64,000 nucleotides of DNA from Rhodopseudomonas palustris JSC-3b (GCA_000504425.1 KI632513.1:3100606-3164605), one strand, 5' to 3'. Positions 33,113-41,906 are shown, counted from the stretch's first letter. Notes: generated by a model not told the origin, from the letters alone. Program-made: numbers and translations.

Positions 33113-33496
33113 ATGCGTATCACCAAGCTTGCTACTCTCGCCGCCGCCACTTTGTCACTCGGCCTGCTGGCCGCCGCGCCCAGCTTCGCGCAGGCGCCGC
33201 AGCCGACCGAAAAATCCGACAAGATGGCGCCGCCGATCGCCACCAAAACCTCGCCCACCGCTGGCGCCAAGTCGGAGCCTGCCAAGACCGAAGCCACCAA
33301 GCACGAGCTGCTTGATATCAACTCGGCAACCGCCGAACAGCTCGACGCGCTGCCCGGCATCGGCAAGGCCTATTCTGCCGCGATCATCAAGGGCCGGCCC
33401 TATAAGGGCAAGGACGAGCTGGTGCAGAAGAAGATCCTGCCGGAGAAGACCTACGACGGCATCAAGGACAAGATCATCGCCAAGCATAAGAGCTGA
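33113..33496 (+). CDS. Secreted helix-hairpin-helix (ComEA-like) protein
   Basis: The 127-residue protein has a signal peptide (residues 1-27, ending SFAQA), a Lys/Thr/Pro-rich linker, then one HhH motif: LLDINSATAEQLDALPGIGK followed by GRPYKGKDELVQKKILPEK. It resembles the DNA-binding half of ComEA, so it may bind DNA in the periplasm; similar small proteins are common in Bradyrhizobiaceae without a proven role. ATG 33113 follows the purine-rich TTGGAGGACAG. A clear terminator follows. Confidence 0.9.
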   Translation: MRITKLATLAAATLSLGLLAAAPSFAQAPQPTEKSDKMAPPIATKTSPTAGAKSEPAKTEATKHELLDINSATAEQLDALPGIGKAYSAAIIKGRPYKGKDELVQKKILPEKTYDGIKDKIIAKHKS

Positions 33497-33567
33497 TCGG
33501 GCGCCGGGCCGCGGCGGCCACCGCAGCCCGCACCTACTATCATTGAACCTCGTCTGCTGATTGGTAG

Positions 33568-33599
33568 CGGATCGCCGGCACCCCGGCGGTCCGTTTTTT
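33568..33599 (+). terminator. Rho-independent terminator after the HhH gene
   Basis: The stem CGGATCGCCGG/CCGGCGGTCCG, with one G-T wobble, a 4-base loop and TTTTTTA, lies about 70 bases after the stop. Confidence 0.9.
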
Positions 33600-33650
33600 A
33601 TGGGACCAGCGCACGGCAACTGATCTCATCAGCGGAGGCTCGCCATCAAA

Positions 33651-33684
33651 ACGTAGATGGCCGGGACGAAGCCCGGCCATGTCG
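33651..33684. repeat. Family A repeat fragment with an extra base at its centre
   Basis: ACGTAGATGGCCGGGACGAA is followed by GCCCGGCCATG. The centre reads GGACGAAGCC, one base longer than the target found at the IS borders. It lies between the HhH terminator and yciB. Confidence 0.7.
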
Positions 33685-33719
33685 TGCGGAGTGGTTGGTT
33701 GCTATCAGGCGCGGGCTGA

Positions 33720-34376
33720 TCAGCCCTTCGACGATTCCTTGGCCGCGTCCTTGAGTTCGTCCTTGGACAGGTCGCCTTCGTCGGCCGCGCTTTGCTCGAG
33801 CGTCACCGGCTCGAGCTGATGGCGCTTGATGAACGGCATCTGGGTCACTGCGAACGCCATGGTCAGCGGCACCATGCCAAACACCTTGAACGCCACCCAG
33901 AAATCGGTCGACTGCGTGCGCCACACGATTTCATTGACCACCGCCATCGCCAGGAACCACAGCGCCCAACGCCAGGTCAGCGTGCGCCAGCCCTGCGGCG
34001 TCAGGTTGAACATCTGGTCGAACATGATGGCGATGAACGACCGGCCGAACAGCAGGCCGCCGCCAAGCACCGCGGCGAACAGCGTGTAGATGATGGTCGG
34101 CTTCATCTTGATGAAGGTTTCGTCCTGCAGCAGCAGCGTCAGCGCGCCGAACACGATCACCACCACCGCGGTGACCACCGTCATCATCGGAATATGCCGG
34201 GTCACCCAATAGGACACCGCGATCGCCACCAGCACCGCCACCATGAACGCGCCGGTCGCGACGAACAGGTGGAACTTGGCATTGACGAAGAAGAACACCA
34301 GCAGCGGCCCGACCTCGGTCGCAATCTTGAACAGCGGATGCGGCCGGTTTGGTTGCAGCACGGTGTTGTTGTCCAT
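33720..34376 (-). CDS. yciB: YciB/IspZ-family inner membrane septation protein
   Basis: The 218-residue protein has five to six hydrophobic helices and the family motifs [52 protein letters not shown] and [13 protein letters not shown]. YciB influences cell-envelope synthesis and septation. ATG 34376 has GAGGG six bases upstream; a TTG at 34379 is less likely. The C-terminal 25 residues are acidic and variable. It follows ftsY by nine bases on the same strand, consistent with one operon. Confidence 0.95.
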   Translation of the reverse strand: MDNNTVLQPNRPHPLFKIATEVGPLLVFFFVNAKFHLFVATGAFMVAVLVAIAVSYWVTRHIPMMTVVTAVVVIVFGALTLLLQDETFIKMKPTIIYTLFAAVLGGGLLFGRSFIAIMFDQMFNLTPQGWRTLTWRWALWFLAMAVVNEIVWRTQSTDFWVAFKVFGMVPLTMAFAVTQMPFIKRHQLEPVTLEQSAADEGDLSKDELKDAAKESSKG

Positions 34377-34385
34377 CAAAAACCC

Positions 34386-35336
34386 TCAGCTCGCGTTGTC
34401 GGTGCCGGCGATCGCCTTGGCGAAATCGGCCGCGGTGAATGGCGACAGGTCTTCGACGCCCTCGCCGACCCCGATGAAATGCACCGGGATTTTGTGCTTC
34501 TCCGCCAGCGCGACCAGGATACCACCGCGCGCGGTGCCGTCGAGCTTGGTCATCACCAGGCCGGTGACGCCGGCGGTGCGTGAAAACGCCTCGACCTGCG
34601 ACAGCGCGTTCTGGCCGACCGTGGCGTCCAGCACCAACAGCACCGCATGCGGCGCGCTGGCATCGACCTTGCGGATCACCCGCACGACCTTTTCCAGCTC
34701 GCTCATCAGCTCGGCGCGATTTTGCAGCCGGCCGGCGGTGTCGATCAACAGCACGTCGCGGCCCTCGGCCTTGGCCTGGGACAGCGCATTGAACGCCAGG
34801 CTGGCGGCGTCCGAGCCCTGGGCGCCGGCGACCACCGGGGTGCCGGTGCGGTCGCCCCACACTTTGAGCTGCTCGATCGCCGCGGCCCGGAACGTGTCGC
34901 CGGCCGCCATCATCACCTTGCGGCCTTCGCCGGACAGCCGCGCCGCCAGCTTGCCAATGGTGGTGGTCTTGCCGGAACCATTGACGCCCACCATCAGGAT
35001 CACGAACGGCTTGTGGGCGGTGTCGATCACCAGCGGCTGCGCCACCGGGGCCAGTACCTTTTCGACCTCGGCGGCGACGATCGCTTTGACATCGCTCGCC
35101 GAAATCATCTTGTCATAGCGGCCTTCGCCGACCGCCGCGGCAATGCGCGCGGACACGTCGGTGCCGAGATCGGCGCGCAGCAGCACGTCCTCGATCTCCT
35201 CGAGCATCGCTCGGTCGAGCTTGCGCTTGGAGACGAATTCGGCGAGCGCGGTGCCGATCGAGCTTGAGGTGCGCTTCAGGCCGTCGGACAGCCGACGCCA
35301 CCAGCTCGGTTTTTTGGTTTCAGATGTGTCGTTCAT
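34386..35336 (-). CDS. ftsY: Signal recognition particle receptor FtsY
   Basis: FtsY is the SRP receptor GTPase that docks ribosome-nascent-chain complexes at the membrane. The 316-residue protein has a short N-terminal region, the N domain (about 20-100) and the G domain with GVNGSGKTTTIGKLA, DTAGRLQNRAELMSELEK and TKLDGTARGG. The long acidic A domain of enteric FtsY is absent, which is normal in this group. Its partner ffh is at 42803. Upstream on the minus strand the dapF-mtaB pair is separated from it by the RluA-type gene and an IS. Confidence 0.96.
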   Translation of the reverse strand: MNDTSETKKPSWWRRLSDGLKRTSSSIGTALAEFVSKRKLDRAMLEEIEDVLLRADLGTDVSARIAAAVGEGRYDKMISASDVKAIVAAEVEKVLAPVAQPLVIDTAHKPFVILMVGVNGSGKTTTIGKLAARLSGEGRKVMMAAGDTFRAAAIEQLKVWGDRTGTPVVAGAQGSDAASLAFNALSQAKAEGRDVLLIDTAGRLQNRAELMSELEKVVRVIRKVDASAPHAVLLVLDATVGQNALSQVEAFSRTAGVTGLVMTKLDGTARGGILVALAEKHKIPVHFIGVGEGVEDLSPFTAADFAKAIAGTDNAS

Positions 35337-35364
35337 CGGGAGGCTGTGTTAGCCGTTTCGCGCC

Positions 35365-36391
35365 ATGAACGAAAGTGACATTGAGACGGCTAAGGAACTT
35401 AGCGCCGAGGAGATCCTGGCGCGGGTGCTGCACCGCGACGGCCTGATGCTGGTGATCGACAAGCCGGCCGGGTTGCCGGTGCATCGCGGCCCCAAGGGCG
35501 GACCGAACCTGGAGGCGTCGTTCGACGCGCTGCGCTTCGGCCTGCCGCGGCCGCCGGTGCTGGCGCATCGGCTCGACCGCGATACCTCGGGCTGCCTGGT
35601 GCTCGGCCGGCACCGCAAGGCCACCGCCACGCTCGGGCTGCTGTTCAAGCACAGCAAAATCGCCAAAACCTATTGGGCGGTGGTGGAGGGTGGCCCGGAC
35701 GAGGACCACGGCACCATCGACCTGCCGATCGGCAAGCGCAACGCCGAGCGCGGCTGGTGGCAGAAGATCGATCATGAAGAGGGGCTGCCGTCGCTGACCA
35801 AATGGACGGTACTGGGGCGGTCGCAGCCGATTACGCGCGCGGCGGAGACGGCAGAGGGCTCCCCTCCCCCTTGCGGGCAGGGGTCGGGGGTGGGGGTCGA
35901 CAAGGAAAGCCTCGCCTCTGGACACCCCCCCCCCCCCCCCCCCCCCCCCCCCGGGGGGGGGGGGGCGGGGGGGGGGGGGGGGGGTCGACAAGGAAAGCCT
36001 CGCCTCTGGACCCCCCCCACCCCACCCCTCCCCCGCAAGGGGGGAGGGAGTGCGCGGCACCCCTGGCAACGCCTCCGGCGAAACGGCGGCAGAGTCAGGC
36101 CGAACAGTGGCAGAGAATGCGGTGGCGAGCGGGCGGCTGACCTGGCTGGCGCTGGAGCCGATCACCGGCCGCACCCATCAATTGCGGGTGCATTGCGCGG
36201 CGATGGGCTGGCCGATCGTCGGCGACAGCATCTATGGCAACGGCCCGCGGTTCGGCGAACCGACGCTGCATCTGCACGCCCGGCAGATTTCGATTCCGCT
36301 ATCGCGCAACAAGCCGCCGGTGGTGGTGACCGCGCCGGTGCCGCCGCATCTGCACCAGCGCATGCGTGCCTGCGGCTGGAACGGCGAGTAG
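35365..36391 (+). pseudogene. RluA-family pseudouridine synthase gene, interrupted by a family D repeat and frameshifted as read
   Basis: The 5' part (frame of 35365) encodes a RluA catalytic domain with AHRLDRDTSGCLVLGR (catalytic Asp) and ends in LTKWTVLGR. The 3' part (frame of 36389) resumes with [20 protein letters not shown] and GDSIYGNG and stops at 36391. Between them is a family D repeat (35858-36050). Its core GTCGACAAGGAAAGCCTCGC occurs twice, 88 bases apart, with a C28/G13/C/G18 tract between. Deleting one 88-base unit restores a single 312-codon frame with an in-frame low-complexity loop. Either the gene is broken, or the tract is a sequencing or assembly artefact or a slippage-prone site. 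The product would isomerise uridine in rRNA or tRNA. Confidence 0.8.
35858..36050. repeat. Family D repeat with internal duplication and poly-C/poly-G tract, inside a coding region
   Basis: Inverted arms CCCCTCCCCCTTGCGGGCAG and CCCCTCCCCCGCAAGGGGGG bound the block. The core GTCGACAAGGAAAGCCTCGC lies at 35896 and again at 35984. Between the two cores are 28 C (35925-35952), 13 G, one C and 18 G. Confidence 0.85.
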
Positions 36392-36477
36392 TTAGTTCGG
36401 CGGCCACGACTAATGAGGTCGTTACCATCGGCAGGCCGCTCACACTAACATTGGCGTTTCACAACTAACCTCTCAGC

Positions 36478-36498
36478 ACGTCATGGCCGGGCTCGTCA
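36478..36498. repeat. Family A repeat, left part, split by IS insertion
   Basis: ACGTCATGGCCGGGCTCGTC precedes the IS end. Joined to 37764-37842, without one nine-base duplicate, it restores a complete family A repeat. Confidence 0.85.
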
Positions 36499-37763
36499 CA
36501 CTGCTGTCCGGTTCGGCCTCAACATAGACTGAAGCTCAACTGTCGCTGATCTTCGATTGTCGGCGGCGGTTCGAGCAAGGCGTCGATCGAGCGTCTGTGC
36601 ATGAGGTTGGTACGGACAAGGCGAGTGAAGGCGAGCAGGCTGTCGACAGCGCTCTGTGTCGCGTAAGCGAGGCGCAGCAGCAGGAAAGCGATCAGGGCCA
36701 CGGCGATTTGGATGCGCACGGCGTTTTCGGATGTGCCGAGGAAGTGTTTGATCTTCAATGTCTGTTTGATCCAGCGGAAGAACAGCTCGACCTGCCAGCG
36801 GCGTTTGTAGAGGGCTGCGATCTCGGCGGCAGGCGCATCGATGTCGTTGCTGATGATGCGCAGGATCTTGCCGCTGTCGATCCGCACGCGGATCTCGCGG
36901 ACCGGCTCTTGAAACGGATTGCGGCGGCTTGCCGCGAGGCGAGCGGGCAGATGGCCGATGCGGTCGGAGAGGATTGCGGCGTCCTCAACCGGGTTGGTCT
37001 TCACGACGCTCAGCTTTGTGTTGGACTTGAGCCGCGTGACGATACGACACCCCTTGGCGTCGAGTTCGGCCCACCAAGCGTAATTGTAGTAGCCCAGATC
37101 GAACACGTAGGTTGCGCCGGCAGCGATCGGCAGCGTCTTGGCGACAGTGATGTCGTTCACTCGGGCCGGCGTCACGACGGCATCGACGGGGTGCTCGCCG
37201 TCGGCATCGTAGACGATGTGCAGCTTGGCGCCGCAAACGCCGTCGGAAAACCGCGCCCAATCAGCGCTGAGATGGCTCAGTCGCAGCCCGGTCGAATCCA
37301 CCAGATGCACCGCTTCGCCGACCTTGCGCCGCAGCCCGCGTCCAGCCCGCTGGACCAGGTCAGAAAACAAGCTGGCGAACACTGCATTCGGCCGCCTCGC
37401 ATTGGCGTCCGCCAACGTCGAGCGCGACGCGGCACGGGCGCCGAGATGGTAAAGCCGGTTGGCATGGCTAGCGAGGCCGCCTTCGATCTCGCGTAGGCTC
37501 TGCGCTCCGGACAATTGGCCGTACAGCAGCGCGATGAACTGATCATGCGTGGACAACCGACGCACCCGTGCATCGGCGCCGTGCTCGGTCACCAACCGGT
37601 CAAACACATGCCACGGCACGTGCTTTAACACCGAATGAAATACGCTATTGTGATGCCGCATGGCGTGGTCTTCTCCCGTGTCCAGAAACGCTGCTAGACG
37701 TTCGGGACGCAGAAGAATCAACGCCATGCGCTTTGTCTACAAATACTCAACCGGACAGCCGTG
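36499..37763 (-). mobile_element. Complete IS4-family insertion sequence (DUF4372-type), 1265 bases
   Basis: The ends CACTGCTGTCCGGTT (36499) and AACCGGACAGCCGTG (37749-37763) are inverted repeats matching at 14 of 15 positions. The flanks GGCTCGTCA (36490-36498) and GGCTCGTCC (37764-37772) are a nine-base target duplication with one difference. One transposase gene fills the interior on the minus strand. The left 255 bases recur with no difference that I saw at 63746-64000, where the flank is GGACGAGCC, the reverse complement of the same target. Both copies therefore entered family A repeats. The near-identity suggests recent movement. Confidence 0.9.
36519..37661 (-). CDS. IS4-family transposase with DUF4372 N-terminal domain
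   Basis: The 380-residue transposase starts at ATG 37661 (MRHHNSVFHSVLKHV), the usual start of DUF4372 domains; ATG 37727 would add 22 residues and still lie inside the IS. The DDE core has Asp in HLVDSTGLRL and ATYVFDLGYYNY, and Glu in the IS4 signature YKRRWQVELFFRWIK, which fits Y-x2-R-x3-E-x6-K. It is intact with no stops or frameshift, so the element may be active. The stop lies 20 bases from the IS end. Confidence 0.92.
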   Translation of the reverse strand: MRHHNSVFHSVLKHVPWHVFDRLVTEHGADARVRRLSTHDQFIALLYGQLSGAQSLREIEGGLASHANRLYHLGARAASRSTLADANARRPNAVFASLFSDLVQRAGRGLRRKVGEAVHLVDSTGLRLSHLSADWARFSDGVCGAKLHIVYDADGEHPVDAVVTPARVNDITVAKTLPIAAGATYVFDLGYYNYAWWAELDAKGCRIVTRLKSNTKLSVVKTNPVEDAAILSDRIGHLPARLAASRRNPFQEPVREIRVRIDSGKILRIISNDIDAPAAEIAALYKRRWQVELFFRWIKQTLKIKHFLGTSENAVRIQIAVALIAFLLLRLAYATQSAVDSLLAFTRLVRTNLMHRRSIDALLEPPPTIEDQRQLSFSLC

Positions 37764-37842
37764 GGCTCGTCCCGGCCATCTACGTCTTCCCTCTTGCACG
37801 ATTACCAAGACGTGGATGCAAGCGGCAAGCGCGGGCATGACG
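37764..37842. repeat. Family A repeat, right part, split by IS insertion
   Basis: GGCTCGTCCCGGCCATCTAC and the mirrored half AAGACGTGGATGCAAGCGGC with GCGCGGGCATGACG follow the IS. The block ends 22 bases before the mtaB stop. Confidence 0.85.
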
Positions 37843-37863
37843 CATGTGTGCGTGATCGCCGAA

Positions 37864-39129
37864 CTACACAGTGAGCCGCTGGTCATCATGCCCGGCGATG
37901 GTGACCGCAACCACCGAGCCGACCACGCCGCCATCAATCGTCACCGGCAAAAAATGTTCGGTGCGGCCTTGGGTGGCGCTTTCGATCAGCACCTGACGCG
38001 GTCGGCCGATCTCGGCGGCAAACCGCCGCTGCAGTGCTGCCTCGCCCACAGCGCGTAGCCGCTTGGCGCGCTCCTTGATCACGGCGCCATCAACTTGCGG
38101 CATGTTGGCTGCCGGCGTGCCGGGCCGCGGCGAATACGGAAACACATGCAGCAGGCTGAGCCCGCAATCCTCGACCAGATCGAGCGAACCGGCAAAGGCT
38201 TGCTCACTCTCGGTCGGAAAGCCGGCGATCAGATCGGCGCCGAGCGCGATCTCCGGGCGCAACCGCCGCAACTGCTCGCACAGCGCGATTGCATCCGCGC
38301 GGCGATGGCGGCGCTTCATGCGCTTGAGGATCAGATCATCGCCCGATTGCAGCGACAGATGCAGATGCGGCATCAGCCGTTCGTCATTGGCGATTACTTC
38401 GAGCAGATCGTGATCGACCTCGATGGAATCGATCGACGACAGCCGCAGCCGCTTCAGATCTGTGACTTCGCGCAAAATCTGCCGCACCAGGCCGCCGAGC
38501 GCCGGCGCACCGGCAAGATCAGCGCCGTAGCTGGTGAGATCGACGCCGGTCAGCACGATCTCGCCATGGCCGCGCGCCACCAGCGCGCGCACCTGATCGA
38601 TCACCGCCGGCGGCGGCAGCGAGCGCGACGGGCCGCGGCCATAAGGAATGATGCAGAAGGTGCAGCGGTGATCGCAGCCATTTTGCACCGGCACGAATAC
38701 CCGCGGCAGATCGCGCGCGACGCGCTCAAGCGGCATTGGAGCCATGGCGCGCACTGCCATGATATCGCCGACCGCGATCTTTTTCGCGGCGTCATCGCCG
38801 GAAGATTCATCGAGCGTCTGCTGCAGCCCCTGCCAGGCCGCGCCGCTCAGCTTGTCATGATTGCCGAGCACGCGGTCGACTTCCGCCATCGCGGCGAACA
38901 TCTCGGTCTCGACCTGCGCGGCGCAGCCGGTGACCACGATGCGCGCCTGCGGCCGCTCGCGTTTCAGCCGGCGAATCGATTGCCGGACCTGCGCCACCGC
39001 TTCGCTGGTGACCGCGCAGGAATTGACCACGATGGTATCGCGGCAGCCGGCCTGCTCCGCTTCGCGGCGAATAAGCTCGGCTTCAAAGGCGTTCAGTCGG
39101 CAGCCGAATGTGACGACCTCGACGGCCAT
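37864..39129 (-). CDS. mtaB: tRNA t6A37 methylthiotransferase MtaB
   Basis: MtaB is a radical-SAM methylthiotransferase that converts t6A to ms2t6A at position 37 of ANN-decoding tRNAs. The 421-residue protein has an N-terminal UPF0004 domain with three Cys (TFGCRLN, VNSCAVT, VTGCAAQ), the radical-SAM CDHRCTFCIIPYGRG (CxxxCxxC) near residue 157, LTGVDLTSYG and HLHLSLQSGDD, and a degenerate C-terminal TRAM-like tail. Start ATG 39129 overlaps the dapF TGA by one base, so the two genes are coupled. Confidence 0.95.
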   Translation of the reverse strand: MAVEVVTFGCRLNAFEAELIRREAEQAGCRDTIVVNSCAVTSEAVAQVRQSIRRLKRERPQARIVVTGCAAQVETEMFAAMAEVDRVLGNHDKLSGAAWQGLQQTLDESSGDDAAKKIAVGDIMAVRAMAPMPLERVARDLPRVFVPVQNGCDHRCTFCIIPYGRGPSRSLPPPAVIDQVRALVARGHGEIVLTGVDLTSYGADLAGAPALGGLVRQILREVTDLKRLRLSSIDSIEVDHDLLEVIANDERLMPHLHLSLQSGDDLILKRMKRRHRRADAIALCEQLRRLRPEIALGADLIAGFPTESEQAFAGSLDLVEDCGLSLLHVFPYSPRPGTPAANMPQVDGAVIKERAKRLRAVGEAALQRRFAAEIGRPRQVLIESATQGRTEHFLPVTIDGGVVGSVVAVTIAGHDDQRLTV

Positions 39130-39995
39130 CAGGCCGCGCCGGCCAGCAGCGCTGGATCGATCGTTCCGGAAAATTCGAAAGTGGCGCTGCCGGTCATCAG
39201 CACATGATCGTCGCGCTCGCGCCACTCGATGACCAACTCGCCGCCGGGCAGCGTGATCTGCACCTTGCGATCGGTACGCCGCAGCCGCGCCGCGGCGACC
39301 GCGGTGGCACAGGCCGCCGAGCCGCACGCCTTGGTCAGCCCGACGCCGCGCTCCCAGGTGCGGATCACGATATGGCCGCGATCGACGATCTGCGCGAGCG
39401 TGATGTTGGCGCGCTCCGGGAAGATCGGATGGTTTTCCAACAGCGGCCCGAACCGGGCGAGGTCATGGGCGTTGACGTCATCGACCCAGAAGATCGCGTG
39501 CGGATTGCCCATCGACACCACCGAGGGGGTGTGCAGCACCGGGGCGTCGATCGGCCCGATCTGCAATTCGATGGTGCGGGTATCGGCAAACTCTTCAGCC
39601 AGCGGAATATCCTGCCAGCCCAGCCTGGGCGTGCCCATATCGACGGTAAAAAGATCGGGCGCGGGACCACGCCAGCAATGCAGCAGGCCGGCGCGGCTTT
39701 CAAATGTCAGCGCGCTCTGCTCGGTGCCGGCAAACACCTGCTGCGCCACGCAGCGCATACCATTGCCGCAGGCGCTCGATTCCGAGCCGTCATTGTTAAA
39801 GATGCGGATGAACGCATCGGTGCCGGCCACGCGCGGCGGCTGCAGCACCATCAGCTGGTCATAGGGCACTTGCCGGGCGATCGCGCGCGCATCGGCGGCG
39901 GTCACGGTCACCGGATCGACGCGCAGATCGAGTACGACGATCTCGTTGCCGATGCCGTTCATTTTGCTGAATTTGCGATTGGCCAGCGTATTCAT
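39129..39995 (-). CDS. dapF: Diaminopimelate epimerase
   Basis: DapF converts LL- to meso-diaminopimelate for lysine and peptidoglycan synthesis. The 288-residue protein has both catalytic Cys motifs, [14 protein letters not shown] near residue 75 and [15 protein letters not shown] near 225, and the N-terminal [18 protein letters not shown]. It starts at ATG 39995 and is divergent from the exported protein at 40175. Another lysine-pathway gene, dapB, lies at 55519. Confidence 0.97.
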   Translation of the reverse strand: MNTLANRKFSKMNGIGNEIVVLDLRVDPVTVTAADARAIARQVPYDQLMVLQPPRVAGTDAFIRIFNNDGSESSACGNGMRCVAQQVFAGTEQSALTFESRAGLLHCWRGPAPDLFTVDMGTPRLGWQDIPLAEEFADTRTIELQIGPIDAPVLHTPSVVSMGNPHAIFWVDDVNAHDLARFGPLLENHPIFPERANITLAQIVDRGHIVIRTWERGVGLTKACGSAACATAVAAARLRRTDRKVQITLPGGELVIEWRERDDHVLMTGSATFEFSGTIDPALLAGAA

Positions 39996-40174
39996 GTCAC
40001 CATCCTGCCGCGCTTATATGGCGAATGACGGCAGATTGGCCAGTGGGGCGAATCCGCAGCCGCAACGCGGCGCCAGCGCGTCCGGCAGGCGACGATGCTG
40101 CGGCTGCGTGTTAGCATGAGGGTGATGAGCCGGTGGGGCCGGGGTGGCGCAGGCTCAGGGGCTTTGGAGAGACA

Positions 40175-41065
40175 ATGACGAAGGGTTTTGATGTTTTTGG
40201 CCGCGCATTGCTGGCGGCAGCGGCCTCCGCCGCCCTGACGCTTGGCGCGGCGGGCGCGAGCGCCCAGACGCCGGCCGCCGCACCGGCGAGTCCCGCCGCC
40301 GCGCAGCCCGCCCAGCCGGACGCCAAATCGGACGGCAAGACGGAGGCAAAGCCGGATGCGAAACCCGAGCTGAAGCCGGACGCTGCCAAAGCTGCTGCCG
40401 AGCCCCCGGCCAAACCGTCACCGGGCGAGCCGGGCAAGCCCGCCGCCGAGACGCCGGCCGCGAAGACAGCGACTGAGCCCGCCAAGCCTGCCGATTCGGC
40501 CAACCCGCCCGCGGCCCAGCCGGCCGCGCAGCCGCCTGCGACCGCCGAAGCTCCTGCGCCGGCACAGTCGGTCACCCCGCCGCCCGCCGCCAAGGTGCAA
40601 AGCGCCGATCCGTTCGGCGAAGAGGTGACGCTCGCCGCCAAGAGCGTGGTGATCCTCAAGGGCAGCGCCAGCTGGGACAACGCTTTCGAGAGTCTGGTCG
40701 AGTCGCTGAAGTCGCTGCAGGCGCTGCTCGACAAGCAGGGCCTGAAAGCCGCCGGCAATATGATGATCGTCTATACCTCGACCGACGACACCGGCTTCAC
40801 CTATCAGGCCGCCATTCCGGTCGATCAGGAGCCGAAGAATCTCGGCAAGGCGATGAGCTACGGCAAGTCACCGGAGGGCCGCTCGCTGAAATTCGTCCAT
40901 CGCGGTTCTTACGACAACATGGACAATACTTATGAGGCGATCACCAATCACCTCGACGACAAGCGGCTGGAAGCCAAAGACACCTTTATTGAGGAATACA
41001 TCACCGATCCGCTGAAGACCGCCGAGGACAAGCTTGTCATCAATGTCTATGTCCCGCTCAAATGA
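40175..41065 (+). CDS. Exported protein with long Ala/Pro/Lys linker and GyrI-like domain
   Basis: The 296-residue protein starts at ATG 40175 after GGAGAGAC. It has a signal peptide (1-31, ending GASAQ), a low-complexity stretch rich in Ala, Pro and Lys (about 32-145) and a C-terminal domain (about 150-296). VVILKGSASWDNAFESLVE, NMMIVYTSTDDTGFTYQAAI and GRSLKFVHRGSYDNMDNTYE resemble GyrI-like/AraC effector-binding folds. In the periplasm such a domain could bind small amphipathic ligands, but none is known. It precedes the SIMPL protein by nine bases, so the two are probably cotranscribed. Confidence 0.85.
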   Translation: MTKGFDVFGRALLAAAASAALTLGAAGASAQTPAAAPASPAAAQPAQPDAKSDGKTEAKPDAKPELKPDAAKAAAEPPAKPSPGEPGKPAAETPAAKTATEPAKPADSANPPAAQPAAQPPATAEAPAPAQSVTPPPAAKVQSADPFGEEVTLAAKSVVILKGSASWDNAFESLVESLKSLQALLDKQGLKAAGNMMIVYTSTDDTGFTYQAAIPVDQEPKNLGKAMSYGKSPEGRSLKFVHRGSYDNMDNTYEAITNHLDDKRLEAKDTFIEEYITDPLKTAEDKLVINVYVPLK

Positions 41066-41074
41066 GGTCTCGAC

Positions 41075-41773
41075 ATGCCCCGTCTGCTGTTGACCGCTGC
41101 CGCCGCGCTGATGGCGGCGGTGCCGCCTGCTGTTGCTGAAACGGCGCTGCCGCCGGCGATTTCGGTGGTCGGCGAAGCCTCGATCCAGGTGCCGCCCGAT
41201 CTTGCCACCATCGACGGCGGCGTCAGCACGGACGCCAAGACCGCCAAGGAGGCGGCCGCCGCCAATGCCGAGGCCATGGCCAAGGTGATTCAGGCGCTCA
41301 AAGCCAGCGGCATCAAGGACGAAGACCTGCAAACCTCGCGGCTGTCGCTGCTGCCGCAATATGCCGCACCCAGCCGCCCCGGCCCGAACAGCCTGACCGG
41401 CTATCGCGCCAGCAACCGCGTCACCGTGCGGCTGACCGACGTCAGCAAAGTGGCGAGCGTGATCGACATTCTGGTCGGCGCCGGCGCCAATGAGATCGGC
41501 GGCATCAATTTCTCGGTGGCAGCGCCATCGAAACTGCTCGACCAGGCGCGCGACAAGGCGATGGCTGACGCGCGCCGCAAGGCCGAAATCTATGCCCGCG
41601 CGGCCGGCGTGACGCTCGGCGCGCCGCTCTCGATCGCCGAAGACACGGCGCAAACACCCACCGCCTATCGCCGGATGGCGACCGGCCTCGCCGCCGCTGC
41701 GCCGGTGGCGGTGGGAGAAGAAACGCTGTCGGTCAATGTCAGCGTGTCCTGGGCGATCAAGACCGGGCCGTAG
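41075..41773 (+). CDS. SIMPL (DUF541) domain periplasmic protein
   Basis: The 232-residue protein has a signal peptide (1-21, ending AVAE) and a SIMPL domain: ISVVGEASIQVPPDLATIDG, ASGIKDEDLQTSRLSLLPQY, NRVTVRLTDVSKVASVID and KAMADARRKAEIYARAAGV. SIMPL members include the oxidative-stress protein YggE and outer-membrane BP26; the biochemical role is unclear. It follows the GyrI-like exported protein by nine bases. A 372-base regulatory region for pucBA begins after it. Confidence 0.92.
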   Translation: MPRLLLTAAAALMAAVPPAVAETALPPAISVVGEASIQVPPDLATIDGGVSTDAKTAKEAAAANAEAMAKVIQALKASGIKDEDLQTSRLSLLPQYAAPSRPGPNSLTGYRASNRVTVRLTDVSKVASVIDILVGAGANEIGGINFSVAAPSKLLDQARDKAMADARRKAEIYARAAGVTLGAPLSIAEDTAQTPTAYRRMATGLAAAAPVAVGEETLSVNVSVSWAIKTGP

Positions 41774-41862
41774 CGCTTTTCGGTTTGGATGATCTGATCA
41801 GCGGCGCCGGGCGGCATCCGATCGGCGCGCGCCCCGGTTTCTGCCGGCATCCTGAAACCGCT

Positions 41863-41880
41863 TGTCATACAAAATTGACA
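41863..41880. promoter_or_regulatory. PpsR/CrtJ-type operator 1 upstream of pucBA
   Basis: TGTCATACAAAATTGACA fits TGT-N12-ACA exactly. It is separated by 8 bases from the second box, a spacing known from cooperative CrtJ/PpsR sites. It probably mediates repression of LH2 genes in oxygen or under particular light. Confidence 0.8.
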
Positions 41881-41888
41881 TTGCTCGC

Positions 41889-41906
41889 TGTCATGCGTGA
41901 TTGACA
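41889..41906. promoter_or_regulatory. PpsR/CrtJ-type operator 2, overlapping the -35 element
   Basis: TGTCATGCGTGATTGACA also fits TGT-N12-ACA. Its last six bases, TTGACA, are the likely -35 hexamer, so a bound repressor would block polymerase. Confidence 0.8.

Noticed and set aside
35925-35984. The poly-C/poly-G tract as a G-quadruplex or phase-variation switch taken at face value
   Set aside because: Runs of this length joined head to head are more often assembly or sequencing artefacts. It is kept only as part of the RluA finding, pending raw reads.
35849-36094. CGGCAGAG on both sides of the family D block as a target duplication
   Set aside because: A shorter GGCAGAG also occurs at 36108, so the match may be chance in this repetitive composition.
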